NCBI GenBank assembly: GCA_036321625.1
Contig: CP143259.1
Span: 496,001 to 560,000 of the forward strand
Length of the DNA stretch: 64,000 bases
Direction of reading: 5' to 3'
Source of the DNA: Peptoniphilaceae bacterium AMB_02
GTDB lineage: Bacteria > Bacillota > Clostridia > Tissierellales > Peptoniphilaceae
Part shown: piece after piece, positions 34,524 to 44,531 of the stretch
Layout of the letters: every line of letters begins with the position of its first letter
Numbering within the stretch: position 1 is the first letter of the stretch
Made by a program: the position numbers and the translations under genes
The notes under the pieces: generated by a model
Databases searched by the model: none
What the model saw: the letters and a program-made list of their open reading frames with translations, nothing else
What the model was told of the DNA's origin: nothing

Positions 34524-36273
34524 TACGTATCAAAAGAAATTCAGAACAGCTAAGCTGATGGAATACAGTAAAAAGACGTGGACGACATTGGCATTCGGTT
34601 TATTATTGTCTATGTTAGCGGTACTAACGGATCTTGCAGGTCCTTATATTATCTCTAAACTTCTGGACGGCGAATTAGTGGAAGGAATAGGTCCAAAGAA
34701 TCCAAGTTTTTATTTTCTATTACTCGGAGTATTTCTTGTGACTATAATATTAGCTTCAATATTTAGATATCTAAATGTATATTATTTTAACAAGACCGCT
34801 AATAAGGTAGCAATGTTTATGCAGGAAGATGTATTTAGACATGTTCAGAAGATGCCTATTCCATTCTTTGACAAATTACCTGCAGGGAAAGTGGTCTCAA
34901 GGATTACAAATGACACAAAGGATGTTAGGGTACTATTCCAAGTCGTTTTATCACAGCTAATTACCGCTTTTGTCTATGCAACAGGAATTTTCATAAGCTT
35001 GGCATTGATAGATTATAAATTGGCGCTTATGGCTCTCGTACCAATGCCATTTGTAGCTATAATTTTCGTAGACTTTAAGAACAAATCAAAGAAATATAAT
35101 TATGCCTATAGAAGGTATTTGAGTGACTTGAATGCCAATTTAAACGAAAATATACAAGGTATAGAAATCATTCATGCCTTTAATAGAGAAGACAGGATAT
35201 ACGAAGAGTTTGATGAGGTTAATAATAATGTCTATAAAGAGGGGCTAAACTTCACTAAACTATTTGCATATTCAGGTTTTAATGCAATGGGAACTCTTCA
35301 GTTTCTAAGCTTGGCAGGTGCATTGCTGTTTTTCGGATATGGTTCTATTATAAAAGCGTATCCGGTAACAGTTGGTATGCTCTACATTTTTATAGACTAT
35401 ATGACAAAGATATTTGACCATCTGACTAATGTGGTCTTAAGAGTTGGAGAGCTTGAAAAGGCAAGAGGGGCCGCAGATCACGTGTTTGAGCTCCTTCATA
35501 TGGAAGCAATAGAATACGGTGGAGAGAAGTGCGATGAAATCAATGGTGTTGTAGATTATAATGATGTCAGTTTTGCATACAATGACGAAGATTATGTTCT
35601 CTCAAATGTCAGCTTTAAAGTAAATGAAGGTGAATCTGCTGCTTTTGTAGGGCATACCGGATCGGGCAAAAGTACGATAATGAATCTTTTATTAGGTTAC
35701 TATAAACCTCAGTCGGGCAGCATCACAATTGATGGGGTGGATTTAAATAAAGTAGATTTAAGGGAACTGAGAAAGCATATGTCTATTGTTCTTCAGGATC
35801 CTTATCTATTCACAGGGGATTTAAAATCAAATATTACACTTTTTGATGACAGCATTTCAGATGAGGATGCCGAAAAAGCTCTAAGAGAGGTCGGAGGAGC
35901 CGGGCTTTTAAACAAACATTCTGATGGGATAAAGACAGAAGTTAAGGAAAAGGGCAGTACCTTCTCTGCCGGTGAAAGACAGCTTATCTCGTTTGCCAGA
36001 GCTCTTGTGAGGGATCCGAAGATTTTAGTTCTGGACGAGGCGACTTCTAATATAGATTCCGAGACAGAGGAGTTTATCCAGACCGGGATTGAGAGGCTGA
36101 AAAGAGGACGTACTACTTTTATAATTGCTCACAGATTGTCTACAATTAAGAATGTCGACACGATCTACGTTCTAGATAAGGGAAGGATTGTAGAGTCGGG
36201 AAGTCATGATGAGTTGATAGAAAAAGGCGGGATATATAGGAGGATGTATCTAGCACAGAGCTCAAAGTTTTAA
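34513..36273 (+). CDS. Heterodimeric ABC exporter subunit, BmrD-like (catalytic)
   Basis: A half-transporter of 586 aa from the chosen ATG at 34513 (GGAGG six bases upstream); the frame is open further upstream into the previous gene but without a ribosome site. Six membrane helices, Walker A GHTGSGKST, a diverged signature FSAGERQLIS and a canonical Walker B ILVLDEATSNID with the catalytic Glu. The mix is complementary to the upstream subunit, so the pair has one competent and one degenerate ATP site. The final codons (SSKF and stop) lie inside the start of repeat module B. Confidence 0.88.
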   Translation: MESSTYQKKFRTAKLMEYSKKTWTTLAFGLLLSMLAVLTDLAGPYIISKLLDGELVEGIGPKNPSFYFLLLGVFLVTIILASIFRYLNVYYFNKTANKVAMFMQEDVFRHVQKMPIPFFDKLPAGKVVSRITNDTKDVRVLFQVVLSQLITAFVYATGIFISLALIDYKLALMALVPMPFVAIIFVDFKNKSKKYNYAYRRYLSDLNANLNENIQGIEIIHAFNREDRIYEEFDEVNNNVYKEGLNFTKLFAYSGFNAMGTLQFLSLAGALLFFGYGSIIKAYPVTVGMLYIFIDYMTKIFDHLTNVVLRVGELEKARGAADHVFELLHMEAIEYGGEKCDEINGVVDYNDVSFAYNDEDYVLSNVSFKVNEGESAAFVGHTGSGKSTIMNLLLGYYKPQSGSITIDGVDLNKVDLRELRKHMSIVLQDPYLFTGDLKSNITLFDDSISDEDAEKALREVGGAGLLNKHSDGIKTEVKEKGSTFSAGERQLISFARALVRDPKILVLDEATSNIDSETEEFIQTGIERLKRGRTTFIIAHRLSTIKNVDTIYVLDKGRIVESGSHDELIEKGGIYRRMYLAQSSKF

Positions 36274-36382
36274 ATTTGTTTTCCGTTCGCAACTTGAATA
36301 AAATGCAGCTTTAGTTTTTCCGGAGATTTCAATACCGCTTCGCTTGAAAGAATGAAATCTAAGCCCTCCAAAACTAAAGCTG
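36263..36382 (+). repeat. Module B structured repeat, copy B2
   Basis: GCTCAAAGTTTTAAATTT covers the stop codon of the ABC gene. The outer stem is a perfect 13-bp CAGCTTTAGTTTT (36306-36318) with AAAACTAAAGCTG (36370-36382). The inner stem is GATTTCA (36325-36331) with TGAAATC (36353-36359). Both stems differ from B1 on both arms yet stay paired. Confidence 0.75.
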
Positions 36383-36475
36383 AATTTTATGGTCAAGAGC
36401 TCAAAGTCAAATAAATTTAAAATCTTTTCGCCTGGTGTACTAAAGGTAGCGACGTGAAGATGTCGCTTTTTTTAG
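36383..36475 (+). repeat. Module A unit
   Basis: A diverged unit ending AGCGAC (36448-36453), GTGAAGAT, GTCGCT (36462-36467) and T7. Confidence 0.6.
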
Positions 36476-36483
36476 TTTTTTTA

Positions 36484-36592
36484 GGCTCCATCTTTTGGCA
36501 GTCGAATTCACGCCAATCACTTCGTTCTTGGGAATTCTTTGCATGAAACCTACCTAAATTTCGAAGAGCATCTCAATTGGTTAGGTTGGTAA
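36484..36592 (+). repeat. Module C repeat, copy 2 (109 bp)
   Basis: One base different from 28127-28235, pointing to recent spread or conversion. Confidence 0.75.
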
Positions 36593-36670
36593 GGGAGCTG
36601 TCAACTGTGTTGACTGAGGGAGAGATATACAAAAGAGGAATTCGGAGAATTCTACTGCTATATTTAGAAT
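36593..36670 (+). repeat. Modules D2 and E3
   Basis: D2: GTCAAC (36600-36605) with GTTGAC (36609-36614), then GAGGGAGAGATATAC. E3: GGAATTCGGAGAATTCTACTGC, here as a short edge without the tandem units. Confidence 0.65.
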
Positions 36671-36734
36671 TTCAACTAATCTCACATGATAATTTAACAC
36701 ATCTGATGAACTTTCAATTACGCTGAATGAGAGA

Positions 36735-36953
36735 ATAACTTAAAGTTATTGAAATTCTCTTCTGTTCCAGGTTTTAAGAAAAACCGTTTATTATTCTTCC
36801 GGAGATTACAATACCGCTTTGCTTAAAGGGCGAAAAGTTTTAAATTTCTTCTCCGTTCATGATTTGGAGAAAAATTCGTTTCGGAGTTTCCGGTGATTCC
36901 AATACCGCTTCGCTTGAAAGAATAGAATCTAAACCCTACAGAACCATAAACGG
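36735..36953 (+). repeat. Module B chimeric copy B3
   Basis: A left part with CCGTTTAT (36784-36791) and GATTACA (36804-36810) breaks off and a second copy starts (AAAGTTTTAAATTTCTTC). The second copy has inner stem GATTC (36895-36899) with GAATC (36925-36929) and right arm ATAAACGG (36946-36953). The right arm pairs with the left arm of the first, broken copy. Confidence 0.65.
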
Positions 36954-37280
36954 ATTTTTCTACTAAAACCTTCCAAAGTCAGATAATTTCAAGAACATTT
37001 CGTTGGGGTACTGGATGTAGCGACGAGGAGATGTCGCTTTTTTCTTTCTAAACCCTACAGAACATTAAACGGATTTTTCTACTAAAACCTTCCAAAGTCA
37101 GATAATTTCAAAAACATTTCGTTGGGTGTACTAGAGGTAGCGACGAAGAGATGTCGCTTTTTTAGTTAGAGCCTTACAGAACAATAAACGTGTTTTTCTA
37201 ATAAAACTTCTAAAACAAGATAATTTCATAATCTTTTTGCCGTTGTAATGCAGGTAGAGAATAAGAGATATTGCATTTTT
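36951..37280 (+). repeat. Module A tandem array (period about 120 bp, 2.7 copies)
   Basis: The units start near 36951, 37070 and 37189 (CGGATTTTTCTACTAAAACC). The first two end in AGCGAC...GTCGCT hairpins at 37019 and 37139 with T-runs. The third is diverged. No gene is seen in 36274-37372. Confidence 0.7.
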
Positions 37281-37372
37281 ATTGTTTTTTCTTCTAGTAT
37301 TTTTCCAGCCATTTTTATAAAATAATGATTGGGGACCTCACATTTTTTACAATTAAGTGTTATAATCAATAT

Positions 37373-38524
37373 ATGACAAAAAAATTTGATAATAATAATG
37401 TATACAATTTAATAGCTACTGTGAATTTTGGCCTTGAGGCTGTTGTTAAGAGGGAGCTTATTAAGCTTGGGTTTGAGGATTTGAAGGTTTCTGATCGGAA
37501 GATTGAGTTTTCAGGGACTGCGGAGGATATTGCGAGATGCAATATTTGGCTTAGGTCTGCTGAGAGGGTTTATATTAAGCTTGCTGAGTTTGAAGCGCTT
37601 ACTTTTGAGGAGCTCTTTGATAAGACGAAGGCTTTGCCTTGGGCGGATTTACTGCCTGTAGATGCTGAGTTTCCGGTGCAGGGAAGGACGCATAAGTCAA
37701 AACTCTTTAGTATTTCGGATTCCCAGTCTATTGTGAAAAAGGCGATAGTGGAGAAACTTAAGGAGAGTTATGATGTCGAGTGGTTTTCTGAAAAGGGACC
37801 GAGGTACAAGCTTGAAATCCAGATGCTTAACGATATGGCGATAATTACCTTGGATACATCGGGAGATGGGCTTCACAAACGGGGATATAGGAATAGGGCA
37901 GGAGATGCTCCACTAAAGGAGACTATTGCTGCTGCTATGATTCAATTGTCGTACTGGAACCCGGACAGGATTTTGTATGATCCTTTCTGCGGCTCAGGGA
38001 CTATTCCGATAGAGGCTGCGATGATTGGTAGAAATATTGCGCCGGGGCTTGATAGGGATTTTGATTCTGCGCATTGGAGTATTGTCGGCGAAGAAGTGTA
38101 CAAGTCGGTCAAGCAGGATGCGATGTCCGTTATCGATAATGATATAAGGCTTGAAATCCTTGGCTCTGATATTGACAAGAGATCTATTCTCAGGGCGCGT
38201 GATAATGCGGCAAATATAGGATTGTCTGACGATATCCAGTTTTTTATGAAGGATATGAGGGATGTCGATCTGACCAATGATTATGGAGTTGTTATAACCA
38301 ATCCGCCTTATGGAGAGAGAATGGGCGAGATTGAAGAGATAAAGAAATTATACAGGGATTTAGGTGCTAAGTTTAAGGAACTCGATACTTGGTCAATATA
38401 TGTAATAACTGCTTTCGATCAGTTTGAGAAGTACTATGGCAAGAGAGCCGATAGAAAGAGGAAATTATATAATGCTAAGCTGAAGGTGGATTATTACCAG
38501 TTTTATGGACCTAGACCGGAGTAG
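37373..38524 (+). CDS. THUMP-domain class I rRNA methyltransferase (RlmL/YpsC-like)
   Basis: A protein of about 383 aa with an N-terminal ferredoxin-like/THUMP region, then the RMT domain. Motifs: FPVQGRTHKSKL in THUMP, LHKRGYR, the SAM motif LYDPFCGSGTIPIEAA, and the catalytic TNPPYGERM. It probably makes N2-methylguanine in 23S rRNA. Start choice: an upstream in-frame ATG (37325) has no ribosome site; ATG 37373 gives the usual N-terminus but also lacks one. TATAAT lies just seven bases before it. Confidence 0.88.
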   Translation: MTKKFDNNNVYNLIATVNFGLEAVVKRELIKLGFEDLKVSDRKIEFSGTAEDIARCNIWLRSAERVYIKLAEFEALTFEELFDKTKALPWADLLPVDAEFPVQGRTHKSKLFSISDSQSIVKKAIVEKLKESYDVEWFSEKGPRYKLEIQMLNDMAIITLDTSGDGLHKRGYRNRAGDAPLKETIAAAMIQLSYWNPDRILYDPFCGSGTIPIEAAMIGRNIAPGLDRDFDSAHWSIVGEEVYKSVKQDAMSVIDNDIRLEILGSDIDKRSILRARDNAANIGLSDDIQFFMKDMRDVDLTNDYGVVITNPPYGERMGEIEEIKKLYRDLGAKFKELDTWSIYVITAFDQFEKYYGKRADRKRKLYNAKLKVDYYQFYGPRPE

Positions 38525-38577
38525 ATGAGTGTTGGATTTACGGATAATTATTTAATTATTAGCCAAAGGAGTACGAG

Positions 38578-39708
38578 ATGAATATGGGGAAAACACCTGA
38601 AGAATTACTTACAATTGAATTATGTGAATTGAATGTTCAGGTTTTAGAATCTATGGACGACTGGGTTAGGGTTATAGACAGGAATGGTAGAATTCTATTC
38701 ATTAACAAGTCGATGAAAACCAGTTGTAAGACGCATGATCCTAATATTGCATGCTCTTTTGAAGAGGATATTATCATGGGTGATTCGGTGGTGCCTAGAT
38801 CTGTTTCACTCATTACTCTACTTACCAGGAAGACTTATAATAAAGAGATAATTTTTATGGGTAAGGAGTATTCTGTGAAGAGTTCTCCCGTCATCGGTGA
38901 AGATGGGGAGGTAGTCGCTGCCGTTGAAGTTTTTAGAGATATAAGCTCTGAAATACATATACGAAGAGAACTTTTCAATGCAAATAAGATGATGTCGGAT
39001 GATATTAAATTCGCAAGGAGTATTCAGGCTCAATTATTGCCTGAAAAGGGAAGGGTTGGAGACTTGGATGTGGACTATTATTATCAGCCTTCAAAGCAAT
39101 TATCCGGAGATTTATTTGATATAATAAAGATTGATGACGATAAAGTTGGAATCTATATTTGTGATGTAGTCGGACATGGGGTTGGAGCTTCTATGCTCAC
39201 TATGTTTATAAAACAGACTACAAGAGCTATTGTTACTGAACTGGGCGGTGCCAGTCCGTCGACTACTCTTTACGAGCTAAGAGCGAGGTTTGGTGAGATG
39301 AATTTGGCAGAGAATCTCTACTTTACTATGTTCTATGGGGTTTATTCCAGAAAAGAAAGATCTTTCAGTTATTCGAATGCCGGACATAATTGTTGTCCGA
39401 TTGTAAAACTTGATGACAGATACAAGGTTTTGGAAATAACCGGTGTGCCAATATGTGATTTATTTAGGGAAATGACCTATAAAGAGGATAAAATAAGGCT
39501 TGAAAAAGGTGATAAACTCATCTTTTATACCGATGGATTTACGGAATCCAAAAATTATGACAGAGAAGAGTTTGGGCATGAAAGGTTTACAGAGGCAATA
39601 ATGAAACCCGGAGATATAATTGAGAATGTGGTAGGAGAGGTAACTAAGTTTAGTTGGGGCGAAGTTTTTGACGATATGGCTATTATGGTTGCTACTCTAA
39701 TCGATTAA
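38578..39708 (+). CDS. PAS-PP2C (SpoIIE/RsbU-type) serine phosphatase
   Basis: A 376-aa soluble protein. The N-terminal PAS-like sensor (about 15-125; [20 protein letters not shown], then the closing [11 protein letters not shown]) is followed by a short helical linker ([15 protein letters not shown]) and a SpoIIE/PP2C domain with the metal aspartates in [20 protein letters not shown] and DDMAIMVA. Such proteins dephosphorylate anti-anti-sigma factors. No partner anti-sigma or STAS gene is visible nearby. It lies 11 bp before pgi and is probably co-transcribed. AAAGGAG site. Confidence 0.88.
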   Translation: MNMGKTPEELLTIELCELNVQVLESMDDWVRVIDRNGRILFINKSMKTSCKTHDPNIACSFEEDIIMGDSVVPRSVSLITLLTRKTYNKEIIFMGKEYSVKSSPVIGEDGEVVAAVEVFRDISSEIHIRRELFNANKMMSDDIKFARSIQAQLLPEKGRVGDLDVDYYYQPSKQLSGDLFDIIKIDDDKVGIYICDVVGHGVGASMLTMFIKQTTRAIVTELGGASPSTTLYELRARFGEMNLAENLYFTMFYGVYSRKERSFSYSNAGHNCCPIVKLDDRYKVLEITGVPICDLFREMTYKEDKIRLEKGDKLIFYTDGFTESKNYDREEFGHERFTEAIMKPGDIIENVVGEVTKFSWGEVFDDMAIMVATLID

Positions 39709-39719
39709 GGAGGATTACT

Positions 39720-41006
39720 ATGGGCGAACTAAAATTGGATTTGAAATACTCAGGCGTTTTGGAGAATTTAACGGGTGTAGAAACTAAGGCTCTTGCAGCA
39801 TTGAAATCTCTACAAACCGGTGATAGACCTGGAAATGATTTTCTTGGTTGGGTTGAGTTACCTACCAAGTATGACAAAGAAGAATTTGACAGAATAAAAA
39901 GAGTTACAGCTAAAATTAGAAATGACAGTGAAGTTCTTGTAGTAATAGGCATAGGTGGTTCTTATCTGGGAGCAAGGGCTGTTATTGAGGCATTATCTAA
40001 AAGATACAGAAAAGAAAAGGAATTAGAGGTATTGTTTGCAGGAAATCATTTAAGCTCAACAGAATTACTGGAATTATTGGAATATATACAAGATAAGCAG
40101 GTCAGTTTAAATGTTATCTCTAAATCAGGAACTACTACAGAACCTGCAATTGCTTTTAGATTCTTAAAGAAGTTCATGGAAGACAAGTATGGTAAGATTG
40201 AGGCTGCCGATAGAATCTACGTAACCACTGACAAGTCTAAAGGTGCTTTAAAACAGCTCGCCGAAGATGAAGGTTATGAGAGTTTTGTCGTGCCTGATGA
40301 TGTTGGAGGAAGATACTCAGTGCTTACCGCAGTTGGACTTCTACCGATAGCTGCTGCGGGCATCGATATAGATGAACTTATGAAAGGTGCAAAAGTTGCT
40401 CAAACTGAGTACCTGGTTGAAGATCCTGATAATAATGCAGTTAGATATGCAATTGCAAGAAAGCTATTATATGATGGAGGCAAAGATATAGAGATACTGG
40501 TTAATTATGAACCGGGACTTCATTATATTGCAGAGTGGTGGAAACAGTTGTTTGGGGAATCAGAGGGTAAGGATGGGAAGGGAATTTACCCTGCGTCTGC
40601 CGGATTTACAACTGATTTACACTCTCTAGGTCAGCTGATTCAAGATGGTAAACGTAATTTGTTTGAAACAGTTATCAATATAGAAAAACCAAGATTTGAT
40701 TTAAAGATTTTGGAAGATTCTGAAAATTTAGATGGTCTTAATTATCTTGCCGGAAAAACTGTTGATTATGTAAACAAAAAAGCCATTGAAGGAACTCTTA
40801 TGGCTCATGTGGACGGTGGCGTGCCAAATTTAAGGATTACAATACCTGAACTCAATGAGTATAATCTAGGAAAATTACTATACTTCTTTATGGTTAGTTG
40901 CGGTATCTCAGGATACCTAAATGAAGTAAATCCTTTCGATCAACCGGGAGTTGAAGCATATAAGAAGAATATGTTTAAACTTTTAGGTAAACCGGGAGTT
41001 AATTAA
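39720..41006 (+). CDS. pgi: Glucose-6-phosphate isomerase
   Basis: A 428-aa glycolytic isomerase. Sugar-phosphate-binding SIS folds are visible with [14 protein letters not shown] (about 76-89), [14 protein letters not shown], the [15 protein letters not shown] signature, a catalytic Glu in the [13 protein letters not shown] region and [10 protein letters not shown]. The size matches the short Bacillota form (about 430-450 aa). AAGGAGG precedes the ATG. maf follows after two bases. Confidence 0.96.
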   Translation: MGELKLDLKYSGVLENLTGVETKALAALKSLQTGDRPGNDFLGWVELPTKYDKEEFDRIKRVTAKIRNDSEVLVVIGIGGSYLGARAVIEALSKRYRKEKELEVLFAGNHLSSTELLELLEYIQDKQVSLNVISKSGTTTEPAIAFRFLKKFMEDKYGKIEAADRIYVTTDKSKGALKQLAEDEGYESFVVPDDVGGRYSVLTAVGLLPIAAAGIDIDELMKGAKVAQTEYLVEDPDNNAVRYAIARKLLYDGGKDIEILVNYEPGLHYIAEWWKQLFGESEGKDGKGIYPASAGFTTDLHSLGQLIQDGKRNLFETVINIEKPRFDLKILEDSENLDGLNYLAGKTVDYVNKKAIEGTLMAHVDGGVPNLRITIPELNEYNLGKLLYFFMVSCGISGYLNEVNPFDQPGVEAYKKNMFKLLGKPGVN

Positions 41007-41008
41007 TA

Positions 41009-41602
41009 GTGAAGAGATTAATATTAGCAAGTAAATCACCCCGCAGAAAAGAGCTGTTAGCTCTCTGCGGGTTTGATTTTAGTACTGTACCGGCAGACAT
41101 AGATGAAGAAAAAATAACCGATAGCATCTTAAGAGATATTAATAATGAAAACAGGTTTAGTGAACTGGTGATGGAGCTTTCGTATCAAAAAGCTAAACAT
41201 GTGTTTAAAGAAAATGGGGATGCTATAGTCATAGGTTCGGATACTGTCGTCGTTTGCGATGGAAAGGTATTTGGTAAACCAAAATCGAAAGATGATGCTA
41301 AAAAGATGCTCACCGACTTATCGGGAGCTGAACATATTGTATACACAGGCGTTGCAATTCTATCGAATGGATTAAAGGATGTATTTTATGATGCGACTGT
41401 GGTTAAGTTTCATGAATATAATGATTACATGAAAAACTTAATAGACGAGTATATTGCTTCAGGCGACCCGTTCGACAAAGCCGGTTCATATGGAATACAA
41501 GGGGCTGGATCACTTTTAATCGAATCTATAAAGGGTGATTTTTATTCAGTCATGGGTCTACCTGTCAGTCGTGTCAGTAGAGCATTAGATGCATTTAAAT
41601 AA
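41009..41602 (+). CDS. maf: Maf family nucleotide pyrophosphatase
   Basis: A 197-aa house-cleaning enzyme that hydrolyses non-canonical nucleoside triphosphates. Motifs are ASKSPRRKELL at the N-terminus, GSDTVVVCDGKVFGKP and GDPFDKAGSYGIQG. It starts at GTG, two bases after pgi. Confidence 0.93.
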   Translation: MKRLILASKSPRRKELLALCGFDFSTVPADIDEEKITDSILRDINNENRFSELVMELSYQKAKHVFKENGDAIVIGSDTVVVCDGKVFGKPKSKDDAKKMLTDLSGAEHIVYTGVAILSNGLKDVFYDATVVKFHEYNDYMKNLIDEYIASGDPFDKAGSYGIQGAGSLLIESIKGDFYSVMGLPVSRVSRALDAFK

Positions 41603-41690
41603 TTAATTTACCCTAAATAATCGGATACTCAATTGCTAAATTAGAGTATTTATTATAAAATTTAGGCATGAGCGTTAATACGGAGGTCTT

Positions 41691-43046
41691 ATGAAAGTAG
41701 TAGTTGTAGGTGCAGGAAAAGTTGGGGAAACTATATGTCAGGAATTGTATGAAAATACCGATATAGTTTTAATAGATACAAATCCAAGAGTAATAGATAA
41801 TATTTTTTCAATGTATGATATCCAAGCTGTCGTTGGCAATGGTGCAAATGTTAATGTTCAGAATGAGGCGATGGTTGGAGAGTCCGATATATTTTTAGCT
41901 GTGACAAATTCTGATGAGCTAAATATAGTTTCCTGTATCATTGCAAAAAAACTAGGAGCTAAATATACGATAGCCAGGGTTAGAAATCCTGAGTATCATG
42001 AGAGTGTCGATTTTATTATGAGTTCTCTCGGAATCACCGGACTTATCAATCCCGAAGAGGAGTCAGCTGCGGTACTTTCCGAGATACTAAAGTACCCTAA
42101 TGCTTTAAGTATAGAGTCTTTTGCAAATGGGAAAGTTAATATGGTTGAGGTTGCGATAGATGAGGATAATTATCTAGTAGATATGACTCTAAAGGACTTC
42201 AGCTCTTCTTTTGATGGTAAGCTGCTAGTTTGTATAATAGAGCGTCATGACGAGGTTATAATTCCGACCGGAGATACCGTAATAAATTCAGGAGATAATA
42301 TTCATGTAACCGGAAGCATGGAGGACTTGCACAAGTTTTACAATAGTTTGGGGAAAATAGATTCCCAAATTAAGTCAACTATGATTATCGGTGGAGGAAA
42401 ACTGACTTATTATTTAATAACCAAGTTGTTAAAAAGAGGTATGGATATTAAATTGATTGAAGTTAATATGGATAGAGCTTTAGAGTTTGCTAATGATTTT
42501 CCTGAAATCATCGTTATAAATGCCGATGGTACCGATCAAGAGGTGCTTGAAGAAGAGGGGATATCTGAGTATGATTCCTGTATTGCACTAACGGGTATAG
42601 ATGAAGAAAATATAATGATTTCATTATTTGCTAAGTACATGAATGTTAAAAAATGCGTTGCCAAGGTCAATAGGACGTCAATATTAAAACTGCTTCCTCA
42701 AGTCGGACTGGATACCATTATAACTCCAAAGAGGATAATAGCTGATAAGATTGTAAGATTTGCAAGAAGTAGATTGGCAGCAGGTGAATCTGAAATGGAA
42801 AGATTGTACAAACTTGCAGATAGAAAAGTAGAGGCAATGGAGTTTACTGCTAAAGAAAATTCGGAAGTAATTGGAATTCCTCTGATGGATTTAAATATTA
42901 AAGAGAATACACTGGTAACTATAATTCATAGAAATGGTGATTTGATATTTCCCGGAGGTCGCGATTCAGTTAATGTAGGAGATAGAGTTGCAATCGTCAC
43001 TACACAGGAAAATATAGTTACACTGGATGACATTATAAAAAAGTAG
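41691..43046 (+). CDS. trkA: Trk K+ uptake regulatory subunit TrkA
   Basis: A 451-aa duplicated RCK protein: two RCK_N/RCK_C pairs (about 1-220 and 226-451). Each starts with a Rossmann strand, KVVVVGAGKVGETI and STMIIGGGKLTYYL, the latter having lost the classic GxGxxG. It binds NAD(H) or ATP in the cytoplasm and gates TrkH. It sits 8 bp before trkH. GGAGG site and its own short upstream gap. Confidence 0.95.
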   Translation: MKVVVVGAGKVGETICQELYENTDIVLIDTNPRVIDNIFSMYDIQAVVGNGANVNVQNEAMVGESDIFLAVTNSDELNIVSCIIAKKLGAKYTIARVRNPEYHESVDFIMSSLGITGLINPEEESAAVLSEILKYPNALSIESFANGKVNMVEVAIDEDNYLVDMTLKDFSSSFDGKLLVCIIERHDEVIIPTGDTVINSGDNIHVTGSMEDLHKFYNSLGKIDSQIKSTMIIGGGKLTYYLITKLLKRGMDIKLIEVNMDRALEFANDFPEIIVINADGTDQEVLEEEGISEYDSCIALTGIDEENIMISLFAKYMNVKKCVAKVNRTSILKLLPQVGLDTIITPKRIIADKIVRFARSRLAAGESEMERLYKLADRKVEAMEFTAKENSEVIGIPLMDLNIKENTLVTIIHRNGDLIFPGGRDSVNVGDRVAIVTTQENIVTLDDIIKK

Positions 43047-43054
43047 GTATATAG

Positions 43055-44503
43055 ATGAACATTCGATTGGTTAAAGTTACGCTTGGAAGAATATTAATGC
43101 TTGAGGCATTTTTTATGGTTCTTCCGCTAGCTGTAGCGATTTATTTTGGTGAGGATTTTCAGAATATCATGTCCTTTCTCTTGGTAATTGCGACTCTTTT
43201 GATACTGGGGAGCATTGCTAAAAGAGAAAATATTGAAGGACTTAGCTTCGGAGTTAAGGACGGTTTTGGCATAGTTGCACTGTCGTGGATTCTTATGTCT
43301 TTTTTTGGGAGCTTACCATTCATAATAAGTGGACAAATACCAAGCCTTATTAATGCAGTCTTTGAAACTGCATCGGGTTTTACGACAACAGGAGCAAGCA
43401 TTCTGGTCGATGTAGAAGCATTGTCGCCTTCGATGCTATTTTGGAGGAGTTTTACGCACTTTATCGGTGGTATGGGGATACTGGTTTTTGCTTTGGCTGT
43501 ACTGCCCAAGTCCTCGAAAGGTTCAGTGCATATTATGAGAGCTGAAGTTCCCGGACCTTCGTTTGGTAAACTCGTTTCTAAAATAGATATAACTGCAAAG
43601 ATACTCTATAAGATTTATGTCGTAATGACGGCTGTACTCATAATTATATTGATAATAGCCGGAATGAAACCATTTGATGCAATGATTCATGCATTTGGAG
43701 CTGCAGGAACCGGCGGGTTCAGTAATAAAGCTGCCAGTGTAGGTCATTATAATAGTGCTGCAATAGATTATATCCTCGGAATAGCGATGTTATTGTTCGG
43801 TGTAAACTTCAATCTGTATTATTTAATACTCATAGGAAGATTAAAGGATGTATTTAGAAGTGAAGAGTTAAAAGTGTATTTAGCAATTTATTTTGGAGCA
43901 GTCATCGCCATATGTGTCAATATAAGCGGGTCTTATACTTCCTTAACTAAAATGTTCAGAGATGTATTCTTTACAGCATCTTCAATTATGTCAACCACAG
44001 GATACGCAACCGCAGACTTTGCCAAATGGCCATTATTTTCACACTATATACTCCTAATGCTAATGTTTATCGGATCATGCGCAGGGTCAACGGCAGGAGG
44101 ATTAAAAATTTCCAGGGTTATAATACTCTTTAAATCCGGATTAAATGAGCTAAAAAGGGCACTGAACCCAAATAGGGTTATTGCAGTAGTAGAAGATGGA
44201 AGATCACTCCCTAATAGTATTGTTAAAGGTGCACATATGTATCTTATACTATATATTGGAATATTTGTAAGCATATTATTTATAATATCGATTAAAGAAC
44301 ATGACTTTGCAACTGCATTTAGTGCCGTTGCAGCCACACTTAATAATATAGGACCTGGACTTGCATCAGTCGGACCAACTGAAAGTTATGCTTATTTCGG
44401 TAAGTTTTCAAAAGTAGTGCTTACTTTTGCAATGATAATCGGAAGACTTGAGATATTCCCGGTACTGGTTTTATTTAGCCCAAATACTTGGAGTAAAAAG
44501 TAA
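43055..44503 (+). CDS. trkH: Trk K+ transporter membrane subunit TrkH
   Basis: A 482-aa K+ channel-like transporter with four M1-P-M2 repeats. P-loop segments are visible: ASGFTTTGAS, AAGTGGFSNK, STTGYATADF and NNIGPGL. The conserved FIGSCAGSTAGGLK and a C-terminal GRLEIFPVL complete the family. It works with TrkA, encoded just upstream. Confidence 0.95.
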   Translation: MNIRLVKVTLGRILMLEAFFMVLPLAVAIYFGEDFQNIMSFLLVIATLLILGSIAKRENIEGLSFGVKDGFGIVALSWILMSFFGSLPFIISGQIPSLINAVFETASGFTTTGASILVDVEALSPSMLFWRSFTHFIGGMGILVFALAVLPKSSKGSVHIMRAEVPGPSFGKLVSKIDITAKILYKIYVVMTAVLIIILIIAGMKPFDAMIHAFGAAGTGGFSNKAASVGHYNSAAIDYILGIAMLLFGVNFNLYYLILIGRLKDVFRSEELKVYLAIYFGAVIAICVNISGSYTSLTKMFRDVFFTASSIMSTTGYATADFAKWPLFSHYILLMLMFIGSCAGSTAGGLKISRVIILFKSGLNELKRALNPNRVIAVVEDGRSLPNSIVKGAHMYLILYIGIFVSILFIISIKEHDFATAFSAVAATLNNIGPGLASVGPTESYAYFGKFSKVVLTFAMIIGRLEIFPVLVLFSPNTWSKK

Positions 44504-44531
44504 TAGATTTAAATAATAAATCGGAGAAATC

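Noticed and set aside
41625-41649. ATACTC...GAGTAT hairpin after maf as a terminator
   Set aside because: Only six base pairs, AT-rich top, no T-run. Not reported as a feature.
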